NCBI GenBank assembly: GCA_038131165.1 | Contig: JAYPOZ010000006.1 | Span: forward strand, 1 to 64,000 | Origin: UBA6544 sp038131165 | Lineage (GTDB): Bacteria > Pseudomonadota > Alphaproteobacteria > UBA8366 | DNA: 64,000 nt | Reading direction: 5' to 3' | In this document: positions 54,606 to 63,155 of the stretch, piece after piece | Position numbering within the stretch: position 1 is the stretch's first letter | Layout of the letters: each line of letters begins with the position of its first letter | Made by a program: the position numbers and the translations under genes | Notes under the pieces: model-generated | What the model was told of the DNA's origin: nothing | The model's database searches: none | The model's input: the letters and a program-made list of their open reading frames with translations, nothing else

Positions 54606-55370
54606 TTAATCGAACAGCGCATCGATATCCGACTGGGACAGACCTTCATTGCCAAGCGCGGGCCCATTGAGGAGCGCCTCCCCTTCGGTCTTGGGTGCAT
54701 CTTCCTTGACCGGAAGGTCGAGGAACGCGTCTGCCCCCCAAATGCCGATCATCGCGACGATGCGATCCTGAATATACCGAATCGTCTTGACGACCTTGTT
54801 GACCCTCTGGCCGGTGATATCCTGGAAGCTGCAGGCTTCCATAATATTGACGAGTTCCTGCCCCGCCTCTTCCGTTAACGCGTAAAGACGTTCGTCGGTT
54901 GGGTGCCGTGCAAGAATTTCATCCAACAATTCGCCGATATGTTCGGTCGAATGCAGAATGTCCTCGGTCGCGGTTGCGGTCGCCAAAACGATCTCATCGA
55001 GTTCGCTCGACGCGGCTTTGATCCGGTCGTCGTCGGCCATCGGATGCTTGATTGCTGCCAGCTCGGATTTCGTGCGGCCGATCGAGCGCACCATCTGCGC
55101 GATCTCGATCCTGACATCCGCCTCCTCGTCCTCGTCGATTTCGAGCTTGGCCGGATTTGCTGCCTCACGGGGGGCGCCGCCGTTTTTCTTGAGATCCGCG
55201 ATTTCCTCCCGCAATTCCTCGATAGCCTCGAGAATCATTGCCGTATCCGGGGCACCAGCTGAGGCGGCGCCATCGGCGGGGCCGGCGGCGGGTTTCGCCA
55301 CGGACATAGAAAAGCTACGACGCTTTTTGTAGCGCTCCGCCGTAAAGACCCGTTTCCCTGCATCAGCCAT
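54606..55370 (-). CDS. cheZ: CheZ-like protein phosphatase
   Basis: CheZ dephosphorylates CheY-P. The 254-residue protein has a basic N-terminus (ERYKKRRSFS), a long helical hairpin region (~45-215) and the catalytic motif EACSFQDITGQRV with Asp184 and Gln188. An Ala/Pro/Glu-rich linker follows, with C-terminal GLSQSDIDALFD, the CheY-binding peptide. ATG 55370 was preferred to a GTG at 55385 because AGGGA precedes it by 7 bases. No other chemotaxis or flagellar gene is in the window. Confidence 0.88.
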   Translation of the reverse strand: MADAGKRVFTAERYKKRRSFSMSVAKPAAGPADGAASAGAPDTAMILEAIEELREEIADLKKNGGAPREAANPAKLEIDEDEEADVRIEIAQMVRSIGRTKSELAAIKHPMADDDRIKAASSELDEIVLATATATEDILHSTEHIGELLDEILARHPTDERLYALTEEAGQELVNIMEACSFQDITGQRVNKVVKTIRYIQDRIVAMIGIWGADAFLDLPVKEDAPKTEGEALLNGPALGNEGLSQSDIDALFD

Positions 55371-55474
55371 AAGAACTTCCCTCACACACCCATCAACGTC
55401 TCACGCCCAACCCGCAAAACCAAGTTTAAGCGCTGATTTGTTAACAATCCATTAGTGAAGATACACCGTCAAAG

Positions 55475-56239
55475 TTAAAGGAATACCGAACCGCCATCCA
55501 CCATTAAGGTTTGCCCCGTGACGAACTTACTCGCATCTCCGGCCAGATAGATCACGGTGCCCGCAAGATCCGCCGTTTCCAAATTTCGCTGCAGGGTCTG
55601 CCCATTGGCGATAACTTCCTTGGCTTTATCGAGCTTATCGCCGAAGAACTCTTCCGTACCCTCCGTCATCACCGCCGACGGAGCGATGGCATTCACCCGA
55701 ATCCAGTCCCGGCCCAATTCACGGGCCAGACTACGCGTCATACCGATTACCGCCGCTTTCGAGACGGCGTAATGCAGCGCGAAGGGGAGCCCGTACACCG
55801 CCGCCAGAGATGAAATATTGACGATACTGCCGCCCCCCGCATTTCGCATGCCGCCGACCACCGCCTTGCAGCAATTCCACATCCCGGTGACGTTCACCGC
55901 CAGACATTGATCCCATTCCGCAGGATCCAACCGGTCGAATCGACCACCCTTTAGTCCGCCGTAGAGCGCCGCATTGTTGATCAAAATATCGAGGCGTCCG
56001 TAATTCTCTTCCGCCGCTTTGGCGGCGCCGTCGCAGGAAACCGCATCCGTGACATCCAAGTGTACGCCGGTTGCCCTGCCGCCCGCAGCTTGGATGGCCG
56101 AGACGGTCTCGCCGCAATCCCGGACATCGCCCGCAACAACCGCCGCCCCTTCGGCCGCCAATCGAAGCGCATATTCCCGCCCGAGCCCCCGGGCCGCCCC
56201 CGTCACGATCGCGACCTTGCCGTCCAATCCATTTGTCAT
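55475..56239 (-). CDS. Short-chain dehydrogenase/reductase
   Basis: A 254-residue classical SDR. The cofactor loop TGAARGLG is at residues ~14-21, Asp in AGDVRDCG favours NAD(H), LINNAALYGG replaces the usual NNAG, and the catalytic Ser-Tyr-Lys are in NISSLAAVYG and HYAVSKAAVIG. It ends with the family VDGGSVFL. The substrate is unknown. It lies 25 bases after the next gene upstream (56264-57325) on the same strand and is probably co-transcribed with it. Confidence 0.9.
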   Translation of the reverse strand: MTNGLDGKVAIVTGAARGLGREYALRLAAEGAAVVAGDVRDCGETVSAIQAAGGRATGVHLDVTDAVSCDGAAKAAEENYGRLDILINNAALYGGLKGGRFDRLDPAEWDQCLAVNVTGMWNCCKAVVGGMRNAGGGSIVNISSLAAVYGLPFALHYAVSKAAVIGMTRSLARELGRDWIRVNAIAPSAVMTEGTEEFFGDKLDKAKEVIANGQTLQRNLETADLAGTVIYLAGDASKFVTGQTLMVDGGSVFL

Positions 56240-56263
56240 GCCGAAATCTCCCGTTCTCCCGCT

Positions 56264-57325
56264 CTAAACGCGCGACGGCGTTCTTTCCCGTATCCGCCAC
56301 TCAAAGCAATCGTCGCCGTAATCCATGCGCTTCAAGGGTTCGAGCACCAGAAAGCGGTTGTGCGCCGTCAGCGCCCCTTCCCAAAGCCCGTTCCACGCCT
56401 CGAATGCGCAATGCGGCACCGATTTGTGACCGCGCATCAATCGCCAGCCATACTGTCGCACCAATACCCCATCCAGGTCATCCCTGATTTCGGTGCGGTC
56501 GTCCTGCGAGGCGCCAACGGCGGCCAGGAACGCCGCGAAGGCACGGGCGCTCGTATCCCTAACCTTGAATGCGGGCTTTATCCGATCAAAGTATTGCAAT
56601 CCGATCAACTGGCCGGTGACGCGGCCCAGATAGGCGGCTTCAGCCGGTCCGAACCAGGCTGCCGCTTCGCTAAGAATCGAGCGCGTATAGTTCATGCTGT
56701 AATTTCGGTGCGCCTTCCGCAGGCGGCCCGCCGGCCAATCTGCCGGATCGACCCAGGGGGCCGCATCCGGATCGAAAAGCGGCGGTTCTTCACCTGGCGA
56801 GAACCTCAGCCGCTGGTCTTCCGTGAGATCGTGATCGTACTCATAAAAATAGCCCGACAGCCCATGCTGCGCATCGGTCCCCTGTGACGTGCAAACGAAA
56901 CCGAGCCTTGGATTGCCGAGCGATACCCCGTTATGCGCATACCACCCCCGCAGCACCCCGCGCGAGACTTCCGTCGGGACGCCGCACATCGCCGTTCCGT
57001 CGTAAATCCAGCGTGGCGGCGGAAAGCGGACCCAGGCTTTTCGGTCGGATTCGTACATGTACTCGACCTTAACCCCGCCAATCTTGTTGGAGAGGTAATG
57101 GTACTGCGCCGCCTTCACGGCATCGGGAAGATCCGTCAGGCCCAACTTCTCCAACGCGGCGAGAAACAAATCCTCATGCTGGCGGCGAAAGACGCGGAAC
57201 ATCATACGTGCCGCCGAATCCGTGTCGCGGCGAGTCACCAATGTCAGGACGAAACCGGTGGTAAAGCCGTGGTAAAGGTCCGCTATCGCAACCCATTGAT
57301 CTTCGACGGATACGTTTTCAGTCAT
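56264..57325 (-). CDS. Uncharacterised 353-residue protein
   Basis: A cytoplasmic protein starting MTENVSVEDQWVAIADLYHG (ATG at 57325; an earlier in-frame start at 57364 adds 13 residues). It is rich in aromatic residues, with RFPPPRWIYDGTAMCGVPTE, GWYAHNGVSLGNPRLGFVCT, GLSGYFYEYDHDLTEDQRLR and HRNYSMNYTRSILSEAA suggesting a conserved enzyme core with Cys and His. I do not recognise it; a distant relation to the L-2-amino-thiazoline-4-carboxylic acid hydrolase-type family is a guess only. It is divergent from the TPR gene and precedes an SDR. Confidence 0.75.
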   Translation of the reverse strand: MTENVSVEDQWVAIADLYHGFTTGFVLTLVTRRDTDSAARMMFRVFRRQHEDLFLAALEKLGLTDLPDAVKAAQYHYLSNKIGGVKVEYMYESDRKAWVRFPPPRWIYDGTAMCGVPTEVSRGVLRGWYAHNGVSLGNPRLGFVCTSQGTDAQHGLSGYFYEYDHDLTEDQRLRFSPGEEPPLFDPDAAPWVDPADWPAGRLRKAHRNYSMNYTRSILSEAAAWFGPAEAAYLGRVTGQLIGLQYFDRIKPAFKVRDTSARAFAAFLAAVGASQDDRTEIRDDLDGVLVRQYGWRLMRGHKSVPHCAFEAWNGLWEGALTAHNRFLVLEPLKRMDYGDDCFEWRIRERTPSRV

Positions 57326-57429
57326 GGATGTACGGATTTCTCGGTTTTGTGAACGCGCGCCCACAACAAACTATGCCACCCTTTCGAGGTGGGAAACATT
57401 TTCGACGATTCGCCGGAAAGGGAGTCGGC

Positions 57430-58371
57430 ATGATGCAAGCAGCGACCCGTGCCGCATTCGCCATGGACTTCATATTGGGAGCGGCGGCAGGCAGAGCCGA
57501 TGCGGGAGACCTGGAACTCTGTTTCACCCGTTCGGGCAGTTTTCGCATCGATGTCGATGTTTGCGGCCGGGCGATGAAGGTGCAAGACATCTCCGCGCTC
57601 ACCCGCGCCACCCTGCTCCTGCGACGTGGACAGGCATACCTCGAGGGCAAGGCATATCAACTCGCGCTCGCGGATTTCAAGGCGGCCCTCAAACGCAACC
57701 CCTACTCCAGTCTGGCCCAAGAACTAATCGGCACGGCTCAGCTTGAAACAGGAAATTATCATTTATCGATAGAGAGGTACTCAAAGGCGATAAGATTAAA
57801 CATTCATTCGGCAAGTGCCTATAAAGGCCATGGATTGGCGTATTTCATGACAGGTGACTTTCTCCGGGCGATCCGATCCTTCGATCGTTCCCTTTCGCTC
57901 TCGGCCCATGATCCTGAAACCATTGCCCTGCGTGCCATCGCCCTCTTCGCGACGGGCGCCTACCGGCGGGCCGAGCTGGAAATGCGAAGAGGGCTCGACC
58001 TTTCCTATCCTTATCCCTTGGGCTTTCTTTGGGCGTATTTGGCGGCGCGCCGGAACGGCCGCCCCGGCACCAGCCATCTGGACGCGGCCTATCGTGAAAT
58101 AGAACCCGATATCTGGCCAGGCCCGCTTGTACGAACCATGGAAAACGCTCAGAATGAAAGCGCTGCCTGGGCAGCAGCACGGAAATCGGACGAAAGCCGT
58201 CGCGCGCGACGGGAGTTGCAGGCGGCATTTTTTATTGGTGCAAAAGCGTATCTCGACGGAGAGCGAACGAAAGCCCGCGCTTTGCTTCAGCGTGTGGCCC
58301 GGAGACCCGGATTCTTCAATGCGGTCGAAAAGCCCCTCGCCCGTCAATTGCTGAGCGAACTTCCGCGCTAG
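57430..58371 (+). CDS. Exported tetratricopeptide-repeat protein
   Basis: A 313-residue protein with a likely signal peptide (MMQAATRAAFAMDFILGAAA, cleavage near RADA) and TPR units: LLLRRGQAYLEGKAYQLALA, AQELIGTAQLETGNYHLSIE, AYKGHGLAYFMTGDFLRAIR and TIALRAIALFATGAYRRAEL. A C-terminal helical part follows. It is NlpI-like in layout but has no lipobox. ATG 57430 was chosen over 57328 because it exposes the signal peptide. It ends 6 bases from the convergent LLM gene. Confidence 0.75.
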   Translation: MMQAATRAAFAMDFILGAAAGRADAGDLELCFTRSGSFRIDVDVCGRAMKVQDISALTRATLLLRRGQAYLEGKAYQLALADFKAALKRNPYSSLAQELIGTAQLETGNYHLSIERYSKAIRLNIHSASAYKGHGLAYFMTGDFLRAIRSFDRSLSLSAHDPETIALRAIALFATGAYRRAELEMRRGLDLSYPYPLGFLWAYLAARRNGRPGTSHLDAAYREIEPDIWPGPLVRTMENAQNESAAWAAARKSDESRRARRELQAAFFIGAKAYLDGERTKARALLQRVARRPGFFNAVEKPLARQLLSELPR

Positions 58372-58377
58372 AACATA

Positions 58378-59460
58378 TTACTCGGCCGCAAGAGCCGTGA
58401 GCGGCGCCTCGTCCTTCTGCAATTCCGGCAGCACAGTCTCTGCGAACAGCTTTAACATTGCGACGGTCTTCTCGTGCCCATAGTACGGGGGGTAATGGAT
58501 CACCACAGAGGTCATTCCGGTCTCTTTCTGCAGCGCCTTGAGTTTTGCGATCACGGTGTCGGGGGAACCGTGCAGGAGCGTCGTTTCCGCCAACTCGTCA
58601 TAACGGACCGTATCCACATCGGCTTTTTGGATGGCACCGAGATATCCGGCGGTATTCTTGCCCATAAAGGCCGAGATATGCTTCACGATACCGGCTTCGC
58701 TCTCCTCCTTCGCCTTCGCGTCCGTGTCGGCGACGTAGACCCATCGGGCGACATCGACATGACCGAAGGCCGGATTTGCCGCGAGTTGATCGGGAGCGGT
58801 CGCCATGCGCGAGCGGTAGTGCGAAATTTGCGTCGCCAGGTCTTGCGAGCGGGTAAGCGTCGAGAGCATCAATCCCATGCCCTTCTCGGCACCGTAACCG
58901 ATCGAGCGCTCGGAGCCGGCTGCCATGTAGAGCGGCGGGTGAGGTTGTTGGATGCTTCTCGGAAAAATCTCATAGTCGCCGGAAATTGTATTATCGAAAT
59001 ATTTGCCGGCATGTGTCGCGCGGCCCGTGTGAAAGCTCTCCAGAATGAGGTCGACCGCTTCCTCCTGAATGTCGCGGCGTTCGTCGAAGGGAACCCCGAA
59101 CCCCTCGAATTCGTAGGGCCGATAGCCGGAGCCAAGCCCCAGAATGAAGCGACCATTCGTCAAGACATCGACAAAAGCAGCGTTCTCCACGACCCGCATG
59201 GGATCGTACAGCGGCAACGTCATGACACCGGTTCCGATCTTGATGCGCTCCGTCTTGTCCGCAAGATAGGCGGCGTAGACGAACGGATCCGGCAGAATTC
59301 CGTAGGTATTCGAGAAATGATGCTCGGCGATCCAGGCGGTATCGTAGCCAAGCCGATCCGCCTCGACAATCTGACGGGTTACGCGGGCATGAACGTCGCG
59401 GTGAGGGTACGGCTCCTTCTCGATATCGGGATGCGATGTAAACAAAATGCCGAACTTCAT
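58378..59460 (-). CDS. LLM class flavin-dependent oxidoreductase
   Basis: A 360-residue luciferase-like monooxygenase or reductase with an (alpha/beta)8 barrel: AWIAEHHFSNTYG, NGRFILGLGSGYRPYEFEGF and MGLMLSTLTRSQDLA are typical. It binds FMN or F420-type cofactors; the substrate cannot be inferred. It is monocistronic, converging on the TPR gene. Confidence 0.88.
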   Translation of the reverse strand: MKFGILFTSHPDIEKEPYPHRDVHARVTRQIVEADRLGYDTAWIAEHHFSNTYGILPDPFVYAAYLADKTERIKIGTGVMTLPLYDPMRVVENAAFVDVLTNGRFILGLGSGYRPYEFEGFGVPFDERRDIQEEAVDLILESFHTGRATHAGKYFDNTISGDYEIFPRSIQQPHPPLYMAAGSERSIGYGAEKGMGLMLSTLTRSQDLATQISHYRSRMATAPDQLAANPAFGHVDVARWVYVADTDAKAKEESEAGIVKHISAFMGKNTAGYLGAIQKADVDTVRYDELAETTLLHGSPDTVIAKLKALQKETGMTSVVIHYPPYYGHEKTVAMLKLFAETVLPELQKDEAPLTALAAE

Positions 59461-59580
59461 ACCCAGACCTTCCCTGTCGGTTCGCGCCGCTAATTTATCC
59501 TAAACTAGACTGCCGAGCGGTTTCGACAAAGCCACCACCAAGTATGAGAGGAGCCGGAAAGGACATTACCCCCCGAGACG

Positions 59581-59874
59581 ATGATGCTAACGATCTTTCT
59601 GAAGCATCAGCAGGACAAGAACCTGGGCGAGATCAACGCAAACCTGAGTCAAACCGAGTTCCACAAGGCCTTTCCACCCGATGGAGTCGAGGTGGTGAGC
59701 TGGTATGTGATGATGGGCATCGGCCAAGTCGTGACGCTTAAATTTCCCGCCTCCCGCCTGCGCGAAGTCAATCTCGCGATCGAGCAGCGGGCCTGGGGAG
59801 CTTTTTCGACCGAGTTTTATGCGACCTACGATTTCAAGCCAGTTTGGGAGGAGATCAAGGCACGAAATTCCTAA
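59581..59874 (+). CDS. Small conserved hypothetical protein, ferredoxin-like fold suspected
   Basis: A 97-residue protein (MMLTIFLKHQQDKNLGEINA ... FKPVWEEIKARNS). Strand-helix alternation (EVVSWYVMMGIGQVVTLKF then LREVNLAIEQRAWGAFSTEF) and length fit a dimeric alpha/beta-barrel (muconolactone isomerase/EthD-like) fold, which is inference. It is divergent from the LLM gene and followed by a perfect hairpin. Confidence 0.65.
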   Translation: MMLTIFLKHQQDKNLGEINANLSQTEFHKAFPPDGVEVVSWYVMMGIGQVVTLKFPASRLREVNLAIEQRAWGAFSTEFYATYDFKPVWEEIKARNS

Positions 59875-59890
59875 GATTGGTATAAAGAAA

Positions 59891-59917
59891 TTGGGCCGCC
59901 TTCACCAGGCGGCCCAA
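59891..59917 (-). terminator. Perfect 11-base hairpin between convergent genes
   Basis: TTGGGCCGCCT (59891-59901), loop TCACC, AGGCGGCCCAA (59907-59917). On the minus strand it is followed by TTTCTTTAT, serving the 55-residue secreted-protein gene; on the plus strand it follows the 97-residue gene by 17 bases with CTCTCATT after it. Confidence 0.7.
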
Positions 59918-59942
59918 CTCTCATTCGCTATCCGCAGGCTGG

Positions 59943-60110
59943 TTATTTGCCTTTTGCCTGCTTCATGCATTCTTCTTTTGCGGCTTTATCTTTTATTTTT
60001 GCGCACGCCTTCTTGGCGTCGCCGGCCGACGCACTGAAAGGCACTGTAACAGCCGAACCAAACGCCATTACGGCGGCAACCGCCATCGCGGCAACCAAAG
60101 TCTTACGCAT
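59943..60110 (-). CDS. Very small secreted Lys-rich protein with two Cys
   Basis: A 55-residue protein with a signal peptide (MRKTLVAAMAVAAVMAFGSA, cleavage probably at SASA-GD), leaving a mature peptide of about 26 residues: eleven Lys, few acidic residues, and two Cys 12 positions apart (KKACAKIKDKAAKEECMK). The Cys spacing in a single helix or hairpin loosely recalls PsiF-type repeats; not enough to name it. It has its own hairpin terminator. The start codon and signal sequence are clear. Confidence 0.7.
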   Translation of the reverse strand: MRKTLVAAMAVAAVMAFGSAVTVPFSASAGDAKKACAKIKDKAAKEECMKQAKGK

Positions 60111-60230
60111 TCATTTTTCTCCATGAAATATGGCCGAGGAGCAAATCTCCTCACCCCGAATTGAGCGCTCGAATCCTATTCCCGTCAATCAGAATTTGAG
60201 GCATCGTCGGACGTTCCGGACGGCGCAAAC

Positions 60231-61331
60231 CTATCCGGCAACCGCATATTCCCTCAGAACGTCGGGATCCGGCTCACAGCCTAGGCCAGGGCCGTCCGGG
60301 ACAATGAATTCGCCGTCCACGGTGTCGATCAGATTGCCGTAAAGGCTGGCTTCTAGGTCGCAGAAAAACCGCTCCAAGAGGCACGCTATTGGCTGTGCCG
60401 CCGCGATTTGAACGGTTGCCAGGAAACCCGGACCGAAATAGGGCGAATGCGGCATTAGTGCCACACCCGCCGCTTCCGCCAAGGCGGCGGTCTTGCGCAT
60501 TTCGGTAATCCCGCCAACTTTAGTGACGCTTGGCTGCGCATACTGCACCGCGCCCGCTTCAAACATCTGACGAAACTCGAAAGCGGTGCACGCGTTCTCG
60601 CCGGCCGCGATGGGAATGCCGCTCTCCCGGCCCAATCGAGCCAATGATGCGAAATCTTCCGGCGGGAAGATCGGCTCCTCGAGCCAATGAATGTCGAATT
60701 CCCGCATTTGCGCCGCCATCAGGCGTGCTTGTTCGGGCGTCCAGGGGCAGTTGGTGTCGACCATCAAGGGAATCCCTGCTCCGGCGCCCTCGCGCGCCGC
60801 CCGGACTTCGGCGACTTCCGTCTCGTGAATCTTGATCGCGGCGTAGCCCTGCGCTCTCGCGTCTTGGACCTTGCCGCGGACGAGATCGGGGTCGCGGTAC
60901 TTCAATAAACTGGCATACCCGGGTATCCGCTCGCGCGCCGCGCCGCCCAGCATACTGTGAAGTGGCAATCCCGCCCGTTTACCGGCAATGTCCCATAAAG
61001 CAATGTCGAGGCCGGAAAGCCCGAAGATCGTCAGGCCGTAGCGCCCGAACAAATGAAGTTTCTGCTGCATATCGCGAGAAATCCCGGCGATATCGCCTGC
61101 CTCCATGCCGACCACGACCGGGGCGATCATTGTCTCGACGACGGCCTTTACCGCGGGCCGGCAATTGTAGCTGAAAGCCTCCCCCCACCCGGTATATCCA
61201 TCCTCCGTCTCGACCTTGACGATCAGGATCGACAACTTGTTCCAGGCGCGCCCTCCCCATCCGGCGGGAGGCCCTCCGTGATCGTACGGAATTTCAATCG
61301 GTATCGTCTCGATATTGGCGATCTTAGGCAA
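60231..61331 (-). CDS. Enolase-superfamily (mandelate racemase/muconate lactonising) enzyme
   Basis: A 366-residue enzyme with the capping domain (PKIANIETIPIEIPYDHGG) and TIM barrel. Catalytic candidates: Lys in AAIKIHETE, metal ligands Asp in MVDTNCPW, Glu in WLEEPIFPPED and Glu in AAGENACTAFE, and His in LMPHSPYFGPGF. The substrate (a sugar acid or similar carboxylate) is unknown. TTG at 61331 is the likely start: GAGGGA precedes it by 7 bases, whereas the GTG at 61352 has no such site. Confidence 0.88.
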   Translation of the reverse strand: MPKIANIETIPIEIPYDHGGPPAGWGGRAWNKLSILIVKVETEDGYTGWGEAFSYNCRPAVKAVVETMIAPVVVGMEAGDIAGISRDMQQKLHLFGRYGLTIFGLSGLDIALWDIAGKRAGLPLHSMLGGAARERIPGYASLLKYRDPDLVRGKVQDARAQGYAAIKIHETEVAEVRAAREGAGAGIPLMVDTNCPWTPEQARLMAAQMREFDIHWLEEPIFPPEDFASLARLGRESGIPIAAGENACTAFEFRQMFEAGAVQYAQPSVTKVGGITEMRKTAALAEAAGVALMPHSPYFGPGFLATVQIAAAQPIACLLERFFCDLEASLYGNLIDTVDGEFIVPDGPGLGCEPDPDVLREYAVAG

Positions 61332-61357
61332 AACGCTTCCCTCTCGTGCCACTCATG

Positions 61358-61762
61358 TTAACGCCGCGAGCGTTGCAGCACGTCGCGGATCAATTCGTCG
61401 GTCAGCCGTTTTTGCTGCTCTGCTCGTAATTGCTGTTCCGCCTGAAACTGGCGTGTCCGCTGCTGCTGCTCCGCTTGCAATTGCGAGGTTCGCTGTTGCT
61501 GGTCCCGGTCTTGCTCCCCGCCTCCGTCGCCGCCGCCGACCCCAGGCGCTTCCACGGAAGATCGTGACGCATTCTGGCGATAGTTACGCCGCAATGGCGC
61601 CTCCAAAATACACTTCCATCGCCGCGCCTTCGCATCGTATTCCATGGAGAACCGGCTGCAATTGGGATCGAAATTCGGCCTAGGCGGGCGAGTTTCCTGT
61701 GCCGCTGCCATACCGGCAACAGTCAGCGCTCCTATCAGGACAATCGCTCGGGCTGCCATCAT
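61358..61762 (-). CDS. Secreted Gln-rich coiled-coil protein
   Basis: A 134-residue protein with a signal peptide (MMAARAIVLIGALTVAGMAA, cleaved near AAQ). The mature N-terminal part has a conserved-looking two-Cys segment (DPNCSRFSMEYDAKARRWKC); a Gly-rich linker (GVGGGDGGGEQD) leads to ~45 residues of Gln/Arg/Glu repeats (QLQAEQQQRTRQFQAEQQ) predicted to be coiled coil. ATG 61762 is 7 bases after the stop of the upstream GST gene. Function unknown. Confidence 0.75.
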   Translation of the reverse strand: MMAARAIVLIGALTVAGMAAAQETRPPRPNFDPNCSRFSMEYDAKARRWKCILEAPLRRNYRQNASRSSVEAPGVGGGDGGGEQDRDQQQRTSQLQAEQQQRTRQFQAEQQLRAEQQKRLTDELIRDVLQRSRR

Positions 61763-61769
61763 CGCGAAA

Positions 61770-62441
61770 TTAACCCGATAAGTGTAACGCCGGATCGGCA
61801 ATATGTTTTTTGAAGGCCGGCCGTTCCTGAATGGCCTTATACCACCTTTCTAAATTAGGCATAGGCGGCGATTCCAACCCGAACAGAAACCACCGATGAA
61901 CCCGCATCCCGATGGGAATATCGCCCATCGTGAAACCGTCGGCCGCGATATATTCGGTCCGTCCCAATTGTTCTTCCAGAATTCCCAGCGGCCGCAGCAA
62001 GGAAACCCGCGCGCGCTCCACGGCCTCCGGATCCCGCTCCGCCTGCGGCAGCCGGACAAGGTTCATCACCAGAATGTGCTGTTCCGGCAGGAATTGGGCC
62101 TGCTCCCAATCCATCCACCGGCTGGCGGAGGCGAAAGTCTGCACGTCGTTGCAATACATCTTCTCGGCGGCGTACTTCATCGAAAGATAGCGGACGATGA
62201 CATTCGATTCCCAAAGTGTGAATCCGTCATCGTCTATCGTCGGCACCGTACCGTTCGGGTTCATCGCCCGATACTCCGGCGTGTCGACATGTCCGAAGGG
62301 CTGGCCGCCTTTCGAGACATGGCCCTCCGGCCCCATGGTGCCGCTCGAAAGAATCAGTTCATATTCGAGCCCGGTCTCCTCGAGTCCCCAAAGCGCCTTT
62401 TGGGTGCAAGCGGATGTCGGCCGCCCCCAAATCTTGAGCAT
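61770..62441 (-). CDS. Glutathione S-transferase family protein
   Basis: A 223-residue protein with an N-terminal thioredoxin-like domain (KIWGRPTSACTQKALWGLEE, with Ser/Cys at the active-site region, and NGTVPTIDDDGFTLWESNVI with the cis-Pro) and a helical C-terminal domain (FTMGDIPIGMRVHRWF). Ser/Cys at residues 8-10 could serve as the catalytic residue. It starts a three-gene minus unit with the Gln-rich protein and the enolase-superfamily enzyme. Confidence 0.9.
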   Translation of the reverse strand: MLKIWGRPTSACTQKALWGLEETGLEYELILSSGTMGPEGHVSKGGQPFGHVDTPEYRAMNPNGTVPTIDDDGFTLWESNVIVRYLSMKYAAEKMYCNDVQTFASASRWMDWEQAQFLPEQHILVMNLVRLPQAERDPEAVERARVSLLRPLGILEEQLGRTEYIAADGFTMGDIPIGMRVHRWFLFGLESPPMPNLERWYKAIQERPAFKKHIADPALHLSG

Positions 62442-62812
62442 TCTTCCCTCCCTCGAATAAAGCTTGAGTTATTATATAGCATGCCGGTGAGCTAAAGCAT
62501 TGCTTCCGCATTGAACCGAATTGGTCGGGTCCGATGTGGCACGATGCACCTACAGACTTCGGCGTTCAGTATTTATCCTTACCGCTGGAATCGACCGGAT
62601 GCTGACAGCCCCGCGGCCGAGGATTTAGCGACACCGACAGTTTCTGATTTAATGAAAGACCGAGAGATCAATCCCTCCGCCTCTCCAAGGCGAGTTGTAT
62701 TTCCTCCCTCGTCGCTCATATATCGAGGAACGCTGAGGATGCAACACAGACATGGCAAACATGTGACCTCAATCGTCCGGACCGAAGAAGAAATTTGTGA
62801 AAGGCTTATCGA
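62442..62812. other. Region of uncertain coding between GST and the small lipoprotein
   Basis: 371 bases. An open frame at 62511-62816 (plus, 101 residues, MNRIGRVRCGTMHLQTSAFS ... EEEICERLIE) overlaps the lipoprotein start by 4 bases (ATGA), but it has no recognisable domain and an uncommon composition. I consider coding possible but unproven. The AT-rich stretch at 62458-62480 may hold the GST promoter. Confidence 0.35.
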
Positions 62813-62956
62813 ATGAAGCTTCCCGTCAGAGCGATCATATTTTTGTTTGGTATTGGCTTGGCGGTATCCGGCTGCGGGTACAAGAGAACCGTAGCCGATC
62901 TGGAGGCACAGGAGGCATGGGACAAATTCGCCCTGGAGGCACCCGACGGCCCTTGA
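62813..62956 (+). CDS. Small lipoprotein
   Basis: A 47-residue protein with a lipobox: MKLPVRAIIFLFGIGLAVSG then Cys21, so the mature lipoprotein has 27 residues beginning CGYKRTVADLEAQEAWDKFA. It resembles LptM/YifL-type microlipoproteins only in size and layout; it lacks their G-L-K-G-P-L-Y motif. Its ATG overlaps the stop of an uncertain upstream frame. Confidence 0.65.
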   Translation: MKLPVRAIIFLFGIGLAVSGCGYKRTVADLEAQEAWDKFALEAPDGP

Positions 62957-63155
62957 CGCGAACGCGAGAGCCCGTTGATCCAATAATCGAGATGCCACGT
63001 AACAGTTCTCGAAGACTGCAGCGGGGGCCTTTTCCCGGCCTCCCCCTCCCAACTACCTGGGAGAAGGCTCCCGATGCTTCGCCTCCGCATGATCTCGGAC
63101 AAACTGCCAAGGCATCTCTTACTCGGAGAGCCGCATATCCGATAATAAGGGGAAA

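Noticed and set aside
59544..59741. Plus-strand frame of 65 residues overlapping the 97-residue gene
   Set aside because: Out-of-frame shadow; the 97-residue frame has much better hydrophobic patterning.
62579..63052. Minus-strand open frame of 157 residues
   Set aside because: Covers the lipoprotein gene in antisense, has no signal, domain or ribosome binding site.
63000..63090. C-rich run with GGGAG/CTCCC inverted repeat downstream of tRNA-His
   Set aside because: The stem is only 5 bases and there is no T-run on the minus strand, so it was not called a terminator.
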